Shown here: in pieces, positions 38,954-47,262 of the stretch
Layout: every line of letters begins with the position of its first letter
How positions within the stretch are numbered: position 1 is the first letter of the stretch
From: JAVJSD01 sp040219575
GTDB taxonomy: Bacteria > Planctomycetota > Planctomycetia > Pirellulales > Pirellulaceae
Length of the DNA: 64,000 nt
Reading direction: 5' to 3'
NCBI GenBank assembly: GCA_040219575.1
Contig: JAVJSD010000058.1
Span: 1-64,000, forward strand
Notes under the pieces: generated by a model
Told to the model about the DNA's origin: nothing
The model's input: only the letters and a program-made list of their open reading frames with translations
Database searches by the model: none
Made by a program: the position numbers and the translations under genes

Positions 38954-40162
38954 ATGGAAATCGCCGACCACAAACGGAAGTTGGCAAAGCGTCTCCGCAA
39001 CGCCAAACAGGCCATCGAACGCTCACCAGAGATTCCCCGCGAGCTAAAAGCGTTTCTCCTGGCCTTCCTCGGTCACACCTCCGCTGCTTGCGACTACAAG
39101 GCTCTCTGGCCTTCGCAGACCACGCTCGGACGGGAACTCGGCTACGCCGTGAATACGCGGAACGACACCTGCAGCACGATCGGCAGGCACGTCGCACTGC
39201 TGCGGAAGATCGGAGCTGTCGAAGTTCGTCCCATGGGCAATGCCAAGGCCGAGTCCTACTTCTTTATGCGGTACGAATACCGCCTCAAGACGAGCCGCAG
39301 CAAACGGCGTGACCAGCACCGGCTCAACTATTACTTCATCAACTACGGGCACCCGATCTGGCAGGGGAAGATCGACGCGACCATGCTCGCTGACCACAAA
39401 AAGCGAAACAGGGGCGAGATCAAGAGGAACACCACCAGCGAACCTCGCGACCAACTCGGACGTTTCGTATCCAAATCCCAAAGCGGGTGGATGGATACCA
39501 AGGAAACTTTGGGGGGTGCGACTGAGGCAAAAGGCCGTCGGACCACCGCACGAGTGCAGTGGTCGAACCACCGCACCGGTGCGGTGAAAGTTTTAGAAGA
39601 AAGAGCAACCGAGCCGGGAGCCTCTCTTGCTCTTTCTTCTCCAGGCCCACCCCCCACCCTTCCTGCGTTCGGCTCGTCCTGCTCGCCTTGCTCGGACACA
39701 GAACAAAGTCGTCGAGTGGATCACTCTCCCGACCACTCCGGGGCCGTCGCTCAGCCGCAACAGCCCTGCCTGAGTGATCTCACTCGACAGGGTCTTGAAG
39801 GTGTTTGCAACGAACGATTCCCTGGAAACGTCCTGGACGACGGAGAGTACGAATTCCTGGAAGCCAAAGGGGAGGAGATTCTTGATGGACTCGCCGAGGG
39901 CGAGTCCAGGGGGGCCGCTTCGCGGCCACCCCTTAACGGGATCACGGATCCCGAGCAGGAAGATGGTGACCTGAAGGAGTCAGAGGATGCTCCGCCCTGG
40001 CTCCGCTGCCAGAGATCCGCATTGCACGACCTGGTTCTGGCGACAGGATCGCCGAATCTCTCGCCAGCCTTGCTCGACGAAGAAGGGTCTCCGAGGCACG
40101 GAAAGGCATCTTCCTGGCACTCAAAGGTGTCTGGACGGCCCGACAGCCGCTTCGACCTCTGA
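38954..40162 (+). CDS. Winged-helix DNA-binding protein (replication/plasmid type)
   Basis: This 402-residue protein has an N-terminal basic region and a winged-helix-like part at about 35-115 (PSQTTLGRELGYAVNTRNDT, then VALLRKIGAVEVRPM), resembling HTH domains of mobile-element replication or transcription proteins. Residues about 190-400 are low-complexity, Ser/Pro/Glu-rich and probably unstructured. The C-terminus (from about residue 360) is encoded by a repeat that recurs at 41228, so the reading frame may have been extended by repeat insertion. DNA binding is likely; the target is unknown. Confidence 0.55.
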   Translation: MEIADHKRKLAKRLRNAKQAIERSPEIPRELKAFLLAFLGHTSAACDYKALWPSQTTLGRELGYAVNTRNDTCSTIGRHVALLRKIGAVEVRPMGNAKAESYFFMRYEYRLKTSRSKRRDQHRLNYYFINYGHPIWQGKIDATMLADHKKRNRGEIKRNTTSEPRDQLGRFVSKSQSGWMDTKETLGGATEAKGRRTTARVQWSNHRTGAVKVLEERATEPGASLALSSPGPPPTLPAFGSSCSPCSDTEQSRRVDHSPDHSGAVAQPQQPCLSDLTRQGLEGVCNERFPGNVLDDGEYEFLEAKGEEILDGLAEGESRGAASRPPLNGITDPEQEDGDLKESEDAPPWLRCQRSALHDLVLATGSPNLSPALLDEEGSPRHGKASSWHSKVSGRPDSRFDL

Positions 40163-40198
40163 GTTCAACGGAAGGCAAAGGAAAGCCTCTCCCTGGCA
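40022..40198 (+). repeat. Diverged direct repeat, copy 1 (about 170 bases)
   Basis: The segment includes ccagccttgctcgacgaag, gggtctccgag, ggaaag-type blocks and a ctggca end. It matches 41228-41404 in the same order with about two thirds identity by eye. It overlaps the 3' end of the winged-helix gene. The repeats bracket the small secreted protein gene at 40583. Confidence 0.6.
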
Positions 40199-40582
40199 TG
40201 TGCCGTCTGGCGAAGGCTTGCACCACGGCTTAACTCTGTCAGGCGGAGACCGATAACATGGAGTTTCCACAGAGGAAATCCGCCTCCCGACGTCTCGACT
40301 GTGCCAAGGCCTTCGAATGGATTCCCTGTGCGACGCTCTGCTTCGCAGGCTCGAACCGTTCTCCTGTAGTAGCTCGTAGAAGCCGGGACAGCGGAAGAAG
40401 GCAATCACAGCGGCTGTCAAATTCTTTGGGAAAAACCATGTCCGTGCCGCGCCTGAGTCTCGCTTTGCTACGTAGGCGAGGCACACGAGTCAGGAATGGA
40501 ACTGACGCCTGGCCACTCCCGGGGGAATCGCAATCGTCGCCACAAACTGATCAATCGCGTTCCAAATCTGGAGAATGAAGCC
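40199..40582. other. Intergenic region before small secreted protein
   Basis: These 384 bases show no supported gene. The sequence is mixed and repeat-like, similar in style to the segments flanking it. The last part has a ggagaatg purine tract ahead of the ATG at 40583. Confidence 0.5.
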
Positions 40583-41008
40583 ATGAAGTCCCCCCGAAAC
40601 CTGATGTTCGCCGCCGTGCCGTTTCTCGCAGTCCTGGCTTTCGTGTCCGTCGCTGACGCCGCATGGCAATACCGCGGGCGTGTTGCCGGTGTCGACACCT
40701 ACCGCGACACGATTACCGGCAAGACGTGGACGGTTACCATCGGCAAAGTTCCGTCCAGTGACGCTGGGCGTCGGAGGGCGGCTGGATATCTCAACAACTT
40801 GGGTTTTCGATTTCCTACCTTTGGTGAACTTCAAGATATGTACAACCGCAACGGTGGCGGAACCGCTCTTGGAATCAACACCGGTCTTTTCGACTATTAC
40901 GAGACCGCGGATCCGCGAATCCTAGGGAACGCCCACGGCAACGGTTTTCAGACGCCGCTACGGAAACAGGGAATCGGCAGCAACTACGTCATCGGAGTTA
41001 AGCGGTAA
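40583..41008 (+). CDS. Small exported protein, DUF1566-like
   Basis: This 141-residue protein has a clear signal peptide (about 1-27, MKSPRNLMFAAVPFLAVLAF, cut near ADA-A). The mature part reads WQYRGRVAGVDTYRDTITGKTWT and then GFRFPTFGELQDMYNRNGGGTA, which resembles DUF1566/Lcl domains ('LPTxxEL') of surface or secreted proteins. The start is set by the signal peptide; the 29 codons before it are spurious. It is followed by a terminator at 41029, so it is a single-gene unit, and it sits between two copies of a diverged repeat. Confidence 0.6.
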   Translation: MKSPRNLMFAAVPFLAVLAFVSVADAAWQYRGRVAGVDTYRDTITGKTWTVTIGKVPSSDAGRRRAAGYLNNLGFRFPTFGELQDMYNRNGGGTALGINTGLFDYYETADPRILGNAHGNGFQTPLRKQGIGSNYVIGVKR

Positions 41009-41028
41009 CGCAAACAAAGCTGCTTCGC

Positions 41029-41061
41029 AAACTGCCCGGTCTGCAACAGGCCGGGCAGTTT
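41029..41061 (+). terminator. Terminator after the small exported protein
   Basis: AAACTGCCCGG and CCGGGCAGTTT form an 11-base perfect stem with an 11-base loop, 20 bases after the stop. The T run is only three bases, so it may be bidirectional or weak. Confidence 0.75.
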
Positions 41062-41581
41062 CATGCGCTGCAGAGCAGTGCAAAGGCAGGGAGCGTTGCT
41101 CCAAAAGGACGATATGGGGGATATCTTGAACTGGTTGGCCGCGTGTCCTCGGGACCGGCCCAAACCTCTTCTCGCGAGTGCGGGACTTCACTCCAGTTGA
41201 AAACTCATTCGCCGACGGCAGGGATTCAACTTGCAGGACCGAGGCTGCTTGGCAAATCGCGTAGCCTTTGGCCAGCCTTGCTCGACGAAGACGGGTCTCC
41301 GAGCCACGAAAAGACGTCTCTCTGCCCCTCCGCGCCACCTGGACGCCCAGCACCCGCCCACATCTTGAGTGCAAGGGAAGCTAAAGGAAAGGCTTCCGCT
41401 GGCAAGCTATTCTGGCAATGGTCCGAGTACAAAGCGAAACAAAAGAAACCACAAACAGAAAACACCCCAGCGTCCGACGCGGCAACAGGACTGCGGAGAA
41501 GCTGTTCCGCCGACAGTACTTTACCGCTGGCGATCCTCTGAAACACCTCGGCACAACAGAACCATCAAGCCGAGGGACGCC
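41062..41581. other. Intergenic region with second repeat copy; no gene seen
   Basis: This 520-base stretch contains the second diverged repeat (41228-41404). Frames of up to 130 codons cross it but have no family features and follow the repeat composition. Confidence 0.6.
41228..41404 (+). repeat. Diverged direct repeat, copy 2
   Basis: Same order of blocks as 40022-40198: ttgca.gacc, ccagccttgctcgacgaag, gggtctccgag, aaggaaag and ctggca. It lies upstream of the SF2 helicase gene. Confidence 0.6.
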
Positions 41582-42724
41582 ATGCCGGATAAACTGCCGT
41601 TGGATGCGATCATCCGCCAGACGAACGTTGATCCGCGACCGTACCAGACGCGGATCATCGAAAAGACGCTAGACATGTTCCTCGGTCAGTACCGAAACGG
41701 TGCTGGGGAAATCGAACGTGCCGCTCGCTCCGTCATGATCGAGTCGCCCACAGGTTCGGGCAAGTCAGTCATGGGCCTCCTCGTCGCCAAGGCCATGCAG
41801 ACCTGGACCGGAGCAAAAATCGGTTGGGTTGCCATGCGGCGGAATCTGCTGCATCAGGTCCACGCCGAGAACAGTCGCCACGGAATCAACGCCGATCTTC
41901 GAACAATCAGCATGTTCGAGAAGAACCCGCCCAGCGACATCGACCTGCTGATCGTGGACGAAAGTCATCACGACGGGGCGTCCTCGATGACGCACCTTCA
42001 CAACGTCATCCAGCCGAAGTGGATTCTGGGGCTGACGGCGACTCCGTTCCGCACCGATTCCGTCAGGCTGTGCTTCGAAAAGGTGGTCAAGGATGCTGGA
42101 ATCCACCAGCTAATCCAGGACGGCTACCTGTCCGAATTCAACCACTACACCGTTCCGAAGTGGGACGTAGGGCAACTGGCGGACCACTACTGTGCCGAGC
42201 CGGCCAGGTGGGGCAAGTCAATCTTCTTCTTCCACATGACCGCTGAATGCTTCGCCCTGCAAAACTTACTCAAGAGTCGAGGCATTGCCAGCCATGTCGT
42301 GACTGGCAGCAGTGACCGTGATCGGCAACTCGCCGCGTTCCGCGGTGGTCAGGTTCAGGTGCTCATCAACTGCATGGTGCTGACGGAGGGCTTCGACGAT
42401 CCGTCGCTGCAAACCGTCTGGGTACGGCCGTCGGCAAAGGGGCCGACGATCCAGATGGCCGGTCGGGCACTCCGCCAATGCGAAGATATTCCGGCGAAGC
42501 AGATCGTCCAGTGCAGGCAGACGCCGCACCCATTTCCCAAGACGGCCATGTGTCGGCAGCAGTATCTGTGGCAGTCGGGCGAGTGGCGGTCGCTGAAGGT
42601 CAACCCCAAGCTCAATCTGTGCAACGGGAACGTCCGCCGGGCAATCGCACGTACGCAAGTAGTCCTGCCGAAGTACCTCAATCGCGATACCAGAAGAAGG
42701 CTGCGACCGACGAACCGGGGCTGA
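41582..42724 (+). CDS. Superfamily II DEAD/DEAH-type helicase
   Basis: This 380-residue helicase has a Q-like region RPYQTRIIEKTL (about 19-30), Walker A SPTGSGKS (about 54-61), a DESHH box in place of DEAH (about 119-123), motif III LGLTATPFRTD, and motif VI QMAGRALRQC near residue 302. The length is minimal, about one helicase core with a short C-terminal tail containing Cys residues. It could unwind DNA in defence or mobile-element functions. The next operon begins 157 bases later. The start ATG has no strong ribosome site, but the core begins here. Confidence 0.8.
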   Translation: MPDKLPLDAIIRQTNVDPRPYQTRIIEKTLDMFLGQYRNGAGEIERAARSVMIESPTGSGKSVMGLLVAKAMQTWTGAKIGWVAMRRNLLHQVHAENSRHGINADLRTISMFEKNPPSDIDLLIVDESHHDGASSMTHLHNVIQPKWILGLTATPFRTDSVRLCFEKVVKDAGIHQLIQDGYLSEFNHYTVPKWDVGQLADHYCAEPARWGKSIFFFHMTAECFALQNLLKSRGIASHVVTGSSDRDRQLAAFRGGQVQVLINCMVLTEGFDDPSLQTVWVRPSAKGPTIQMAGRALRQCEDIPAKQIVQCRQTPHPFPKTAMCRQQYLWQSGEWRSLKVNPKLNLCNGNVRRAIARTQVVLPKYLNRDTRRRLRPTNRG

Positions 42725-42881
42725 AGTGGCTTTTCGTTGTAACTGGTCCAAAAGTCGAGACTCAGGACGGTTCGATCTGTGCGCGCAACCGTGGCACAAT
42801 GACCACAATCGCCTCCACCTCCGATGGCCAGACCTGCCGCGTTTTCACAGCAGCGTTGACTGGCCGGCTAAAAGGACGACA

Positions 42882-44420
42882 ATGTACAATGCGTCAAGTC
42901 AACTTCAATGTGCGCAGAAGTGGGAGATGGAGCAACAAGTGGCAGACCGTAGAGAGTCACAAGATCTCGTTGATGCGATTACACAAGTCGCGAGGGAGCA
43001 TCCTCGGACGCCAGCGGTGATTCAGGACAGCAATACTCTCACGTACGCGGAATTGGCTGAGCATGCATTGATGATCGCTGGGGCAATTAGTGTCGGATCG
43101 GCGAAGCCCTGTCCACGAATCTTATTGGCATTGAGTGCATCGCCGTTGGCGTACGCGGCCATGACTGGAACGCTGCTCGCGGGTGGGACATTCTGTCCCG
43201 TCGATCTGGATGGACCGAAGGCTCGCAACGAAGCGATCTGCCGTCTGTTTGCTCCGGACGTCGTCTTGTATGACGGTGAGATCCCAGAATTTGCTGACCT
43301 CGCTCCGGTCAGCATGAGAATGCTCGATGTTTCAGCTGTAGACGACTGCAGCCCCGGCACGCCGTCCAGTGACCGGAGCGAGGTCGCATATGTTGTCTTC
43401 ACATCGGGCACCACCGGAGAACCGAAGGGGGTGAAGATCGGCCGGCGTGAGTTTTCATATTTCCTTCATGTCGCTCAGACGTATTTCAACGTGGGAATTG
43501 GTGAGCGATTTGCCCAGTGGTCGCCTCTGAGCCATGACCTCGGCGTCATGGATGTGTTTATGGCGCTGTGTCATGGCGGAGCGCTCGTGCCGCTAACCAG
43601 GGCAGACAGAATGCGCCCCGCGTTGGCGATACAGCGACATCGAATCGCGATCTGGCAGTCGGTGCCTTCTGCTCGCGATTTGATGAAACGGGCAGGCCAT
43701 CTGACAGCAGAGTATTTGAGATCATTACGGCTCATGAGTTTTTGCGGCGCACCCTTGCGGCCTCATGAACTCAAGTCTTTATTTGCCGCATGCCCTGACT
43801 TGCAAGTGTTCAACACATATGGAGCTACTGAGACGACTGGATTCAACACACTGAACGACCTCACCAAAGCGAACTACGACTCGGTATGTCATGGCACCGA
43901 TGTATCGATTGGTGACGACGTCCCCGGGTGGACCCTGCTGCTGCGCGGAGGAGAATCTGAAGATGAGGGCGAGATCGTACTGGCCGGTGATTACCTGAGC
44001 CTTGGCTATTGGCTGGACGAAGACAAGACACGGACCGCTTTTCGGCAAATCACGACAGCATCTGGGACGCAACGGTGTTATTTCACGGGCGACCTAGGAC
44101 TCCGCCGAGGTGGACGCGTGTTTTGTGTTGGCCGGAAAGACAACCAGGTCAAGATCTGTGGCGAGCGCATCGAATTGGAAGAAGTTGACAGCGCGTTGAG
44201 ACAGTTAGGATTCGACAATGCCTGCACAGTTTACCACGACGGCGAATTGTATGCGTTTGTAGAAACGACCGCCAGCGTCGAACAGGAACGAATTCGCGAC
44301 TTATTACATCAGCACCTTTCGTTTCACGCGATTCCAAAGTCGATTCGTGCGACACCGGTTCTGCCCCGAAACCCAAACGGCAAGCTGGATCGTGAAGCAT
44401 TGCGTCGGGAGATTGCGTAA
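42882..44420 (+). CDS. Stand-alone AMP-forming adenylation enzyme (NRPS A-domain/acyl-CoA ligase type)
   Basis: This 512-residue enzyme activates a carboxylic acid as an acyl-adenylate and would load it on the carrier protein encoded next. Core motifs are present: TSGTTGEPKG (A3, about 174-183), NTYGATETT (A5), YFTGDLG (A7) and PRNPNGKLDRE with the catalytic Lys (A10). I start at 42882, where AAAGGA precedes the ATG by 5-7 bases; another ATG at 42927 is possible. It is the first gene of an overlapping operon; its stop shares a base with the next ATG. The substrate acid cannot be read from the sequence by eye. GC is lower than in the chromosomal flanks. Confidence 0.85.
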   Translation: MYNASSQLQCAQKWEMEQQVADRRESQDLVDAITQVAREHPRTPAVIQDSNTLTYAELAEHALMIAGAISVGSAKPCPRILLALSASPLAYAAMTGTLLAGGTFCPVDLDGPKARNEAICRLFAPDVVLYDGEIPEFADLAPVSMRMLDVSAVDDCSPGTPSSDRSEVAYVVFTSGTTGEPKGVKIGRREFSYFLHVAQTYFNVGIGERFAQWSPLSHDLGVMDVFMALCHGGALVPLTRADRMRPALAIQRHRIAIWQSVPSARDLMKRAGHLTAEYLRSLRLMSFCGAPLRPHELKSLFAACPDLQVFNTYGATETTGFNTLNDLTKANYDSVCHGTDVSIGDDVPGWTLLLRGGESEDEGEIVLAGDYLSLGYWLDEDKTRTAFRQITTASGTQRCYFTGDLGLRRGGRVFCVGRKDNQVKICGERIELEEVDSALRQLGFDNACTVYHDGELYAFVETTASVEQERIRDLLHQHLSFHAIPKSIRATPVLPRNPNGKLDREALRREIA

Positions 44421-44680
44421 TGAGCAGCGGTGATGGTAAGATCGATCCGTATGAAATCGTTGCTAACGCTATCGGTTGCCAGCGGGTGTTGCTTACACCT
44501 GCGTCCGCCATGAAGCGGACGCATGGATGGGACAGTCTCGCACATGTCAGCGTTGTAAGCGCGTTGGAAACCGCGTACGGAATCTCGATTTCCAACGATG
44601 AGATGATGGAGTTGACTTCGATGGGGTTCATTCTCGAATTCCATCAACGACAGACAGGGGTCAACGCACATGGCGAGTGA
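44420..44680 (+). CDS. Acyl/peptidyl carrier protein
   Basis: An 86-residue carrier protein whose ATG overlaps the stop of the adenylation gene (TAATG). The GWDSLAHV motif puts the phosphopantetheine Ser at residue 39. The residues after it (VVSALETAYGISISNDEMMEL) fit helix II and III of ACP/PCP domains, including the acidic patch. It would carry the activated acid as a thioester. No phosphopantetheinyl transferase gene is nearby, so a host Sfp/AcpS is needed. Confidence 0.85.
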   Translation: MSSGDGKIDPYEIVANAIGCQRVLLTPASAMKRTHGWDSLAHVSVVSALETAYGISISNDEMMELTSMGFILEFHQRQTGVNAHGE

Positions 44681-45842
44681 CAGCAGTGAGTGTGTATTCC
44701 GAATTCATGCGATCATTCTCACTAAGGATCGCCCTAGCACGCTCGCTCGGTGTGTTAATGACGCGATCCGGTGGGTTTCTGCAGAGGATTGGATCACGAT
44801 ACTCGACGATTCGGGTGATGAAGCGGCGAAGAAAGTCGGCAGCTCAGCGGCCACCGCGGCATCGGACCGCCTAGCCAACGTGTCTTACGTGAGAGCATCC
44901 TGTCTCCACGAATTGTTGGCGCACGCGAACAACGAGTCGCCTCTGTGCTGGCAATTGAAGACTGCTCCAAGGGACATTGCGCCGCTGAGGAATCTCGAAC
45001 TCTTACTGTCCATCGCATTGCCCGCGCAGACCACGATTCTGATTGACGATGATATTCATTCGTTCGACCTCCAGAGCAGTTACGATTGCATGGAGCACTA
45101 TGCGAGAGCGACTTCAGGGACAATCCTTGGGGCAGGAATTGGCGGGATCACTGAACTCGATACGTTAACACGGCTATCTGATGCGATGAGCGAGCTGGAG
45201 GACACGTCGGGCTTGTGTGTGGAATCGTTGTTTCGCGCACGCCCTCGGATTGAGCTAAAGTCGAATCAAGTGGCCAGTGCCGGATATCTGGCGTTTCGAT
45301 TGCCGCACGAAAATCTGTTTGCGTTTCCACCGGGATACAACGAAGACTGGCTGTGGTGCCTGCTGCATGGCGAGGCCGGCACGGCGAAGATCGAGCATGC
45401 TCATCAGACAGTCATTCATCGGCCGCCGGAAATACGTCGATCGACCAGCGACGATATTCAGTTTGAACTGTACGGTGACCTCGTGCTGGACTGTATGAGC
45501 CGTATGCCAGGATCGAGCCCGATGGAGATTCTCAGATCGCTGCGCGATGTTGAAATTGAGGAGTCACTGCTGCCTCGGGCACGTGTCGAGGCACTCATGC
45601 TGCAACAGCAACGGCTTGAGTCTTTGCGGCCCAACCCCGGCATGCTTGAGCTGCTGGAACAGCACGGATTGAGCATTCTCCGCGATCTGCTACGCTCAGG
45701 TGAGCTTGATGCTGACGGGCACGGATTGCTGAGGAGATGGTGCGGCGACGCCATCAGAAAGCATGAGTCCTTTGCGGAAACGATGCAGGATCCTGCAACC
45801 AATGCACTAATGAAGCAGGCGGTCGAGGAGGGAAAGCTATAA
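44670..45842 (+). CDS. GT-A-like glycosyltransferase-type protein
   Basis: This 390-residue protein overlaps the carrier gene by 11 bases. Residues 11-20 (RIHAIILTKD) and the R-N-L...TTILIDDDIHSF block with D126-D128 match the GT-A 'RN..l......DDD' strand that binds nucleotide-sugar and metal. GYNEDWLW (E225, D226) is the ED motif used as catalytic base in family 2-like enzymes. The C-terminal third is helical and charged. It may glycosylate or otherwise modify the carrier-bound acid or a protein. Homology is only at motif level. Confidence 0.6.
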   Translation: MASDSSECVFRIHAIILTKDRPSTLARCVNDAIRWVSAEDWITILDDSGDEAAKKVGSSAATAASDRLANVSYVRASCLHELLAHANNESPLCWQLKTAPRDIAPLRNLELLLSIALPAQTTILIDDDIHSFDLQSSYDCMEHYARATSGTILGAGIGGITELDTLTRLSDAMSELEDTSGLCVESLFRARPRIELKSNQVASAGYLAFRLPHENLFAFPPGYNEDWLWCLLHGEAGTAKIEHAHQTVIHRPPEIRRSTSDDIQFELYGDLVLDCMSRMPGSSPMEILRSLRDVEIEESLLPRARVEALMLQQQRLESLRPNPGMLELLEQHGLSILRDLLRSGELDADGHGLLRRWCGDAIRKHESFAETMQDPATNALMKQAVEEGKL

Positions 45843-46654
45843 TGGAAACAACAATCGCATTTCGCAGTTTCGACGGCACACCGCTGGAGGGCACGTACTG
45901 TAACGCTGACGAGGCAGGCGATTTCGTCGCAGTGCTCGTTCATGGCATTACGTCATCGCGGGATGAACTTGGCCTGTATTCGGGCCTCGCTAGGCATCTG
46001 GCTGACGCCAAGATTCCTTCATTCCGATTCGACTACCGGTGTCACGGTGTCAGCAGTGCGCCAGTCGAAGGGCTGACGCTCGCTGGTATCGTGAATGACA
46101 TTGAAGCCGCAGCCGCAGCCGCTTTGTACAAATCCGGCGCTGGGCGTGTTCACGTCGTGGGGATGAGCTTTGGAGGAGGACTCTCGGCGTTCTGGGCGTC
46201 AAACACCACCTTGACCGTTTCCTCGGTTGTGATGCTGGCGCCGGTGATTGATTACGTCGAGGACGTACTGGGGCAGCATGGTGCAATCGCCGGAGGGCGA
46301 ATTGTCGATGACCAAGCGGAGCAGCTCTTGCGTCCCGGTTTCGTGGAGATGGACGAGATTCGGTACGGCCCGGCTTTAATCAATGAACTGCCGTTGATTT
46401 CCGGTGTGGTGGGATTACCACGACTGAAGTGCGAGTCACTGATCATCCACGGTGACGCTGATTCGATAGTGCCGTACTCGTCGTCGGAGAAATTCGTGAA
46501 ACTGAACACCGCGTGCCGACTCGTGAACATTCCCGGCACGGATCACGGCTTCGGAGTAGAAGATGACGACGACCTGACATCCCGCGAGACGAAGGAGAAG
46601 CACAGGGAGGTTTATAGAATCATCACGGAGTTTTATCAGAAGATAGGGACATGA
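45842..46654 (+). CDS. Alpha/beta hydrolase (thioesterase-like)
   Basis: This 270-residue alpha/beta hydrolase starts at a TAATG overlap with the preceding stop. The oxyanion region is VLVHGITSSRDE. The nucleophile is Ser109 in GMSFGG, the acid probably Asp207 (HGDADSIVP), and the base His235 (GTDHGF). In an operon with an adenylation enzyme and carrier protein it could release or transfer the acyl group, acting as a type II-like thioesterase. Peptidase or esterase activity on other substrates is also possible. Confidence 0.8.
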   Translation: METTIAFRSFDGTPLEGTYCNADEAGDFVAVLVHGITSSRDELGLYSGLARHLADAKIPSFRFDYRCHGVSSAPVEGLTLAGIVNDIEAAAAAALYKSGAGRVHVVGMSFGGGLSAFWASNTTLTVSSVVMLAPVIDYVEDVLGQHGAIAGGRIVDDQAEQLLRPGFVEMDEIRYGPALINELPLISGVVGLPRLKCESLIIHGDADSIVPYSSSEKFVKLNTACRLVNIPGTDHGFGVEDDDDLTSRETKEKHREVYRIITEFYQKIGT

Positions 46655-47262
46655 CCCGCATTGATCGCCACGACACAGCATGGATCCACGAGAGCACCGT
46701 GTTTGCGGGCGAAGCGACCGTCGGGCACTGTTCGCGAGTCGGCCATGATGCAGACTCTGACGACCCGACTCGTCTCGGAAACCGCGTGCGCATTGGTGCG
46801 TTTTGTCTGGTCTATGGCGGAGCAAAACTCGGCGATGATGTCGAGGTCGACAATTATTGCCTGATCGGATCAGGGGCGAAGATCGCATGCAATACGCGGA
46901 TTCTTTACAAGGCCCACGTTTACGATGACGTGACAATCGGACGAAATTGCATCATCGGCGGAGACCTCGTTGATCGCGCGGTTATTGGGGACAACGTGAC
47001 TTTCCAGGGCCAGACTGCACACGCTCACCCTGACGCAACTGGTGACTGGGACGAAACCGAAGAGCCATCTCCCAGAATCCTCAGCGGCAGTGTTGTTGGT
47101 GTCGGTGCGATCATCGTTGGCGATATCACAATTGGCCCGCGCGCCTACGTGGCCGCCGGGGAGATCGTAAGGTGCAACGTTGGTCGCGAGATGATGCTGA
47201 AGGACGGCCAGCAGAACCCACTGGCCGACTACCGCGGCATGTTCAAAGTGAGAGACGAGTGA
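46651..47262 (+). CDS. Left-handed beta-helix (hexapeptide) acyltransferase
   Basis: This 203-residue protein begins in an ATGA overlap with the hydrolase stop. Hexapeptide turns are visible throughout (GNRVRIGAFCLVYGG, GDDVEVDNYCLIGSG, GRNCIIGGDLVDRAVIGDN, VGVGAIIVGDITIGPRAY). A His-rich loop, GQTAHAHPDATGD, could supply the catalytic His. Such enzymes are usually trimers transferring acyl groups from CoA or a carrier protein to an amino sugar, or are carbonic-anhydrase-like. With a carrier protein two genes upstream, O- or N-acylation with the tethered group is plausible. Confidence 0.75.
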   Translation: MTRIDRHDTAWIHESTVFAGEATVGHCSRVGHDADSDDPTRLGNRVRIGAFCLVYGGAKLGDDVEVDNYCLIGSGAKIACNTRILYKAHVYDDVTIGRNCIIGGDLVDRAVIGDNVTFQGQTAHAHPDATGDWDETEEPSPRILSGSVVGVGAIIVGDITIGPRAYVAAGEIVRCNVGREMMLKDGQQNPLADYRGMFKVRDE

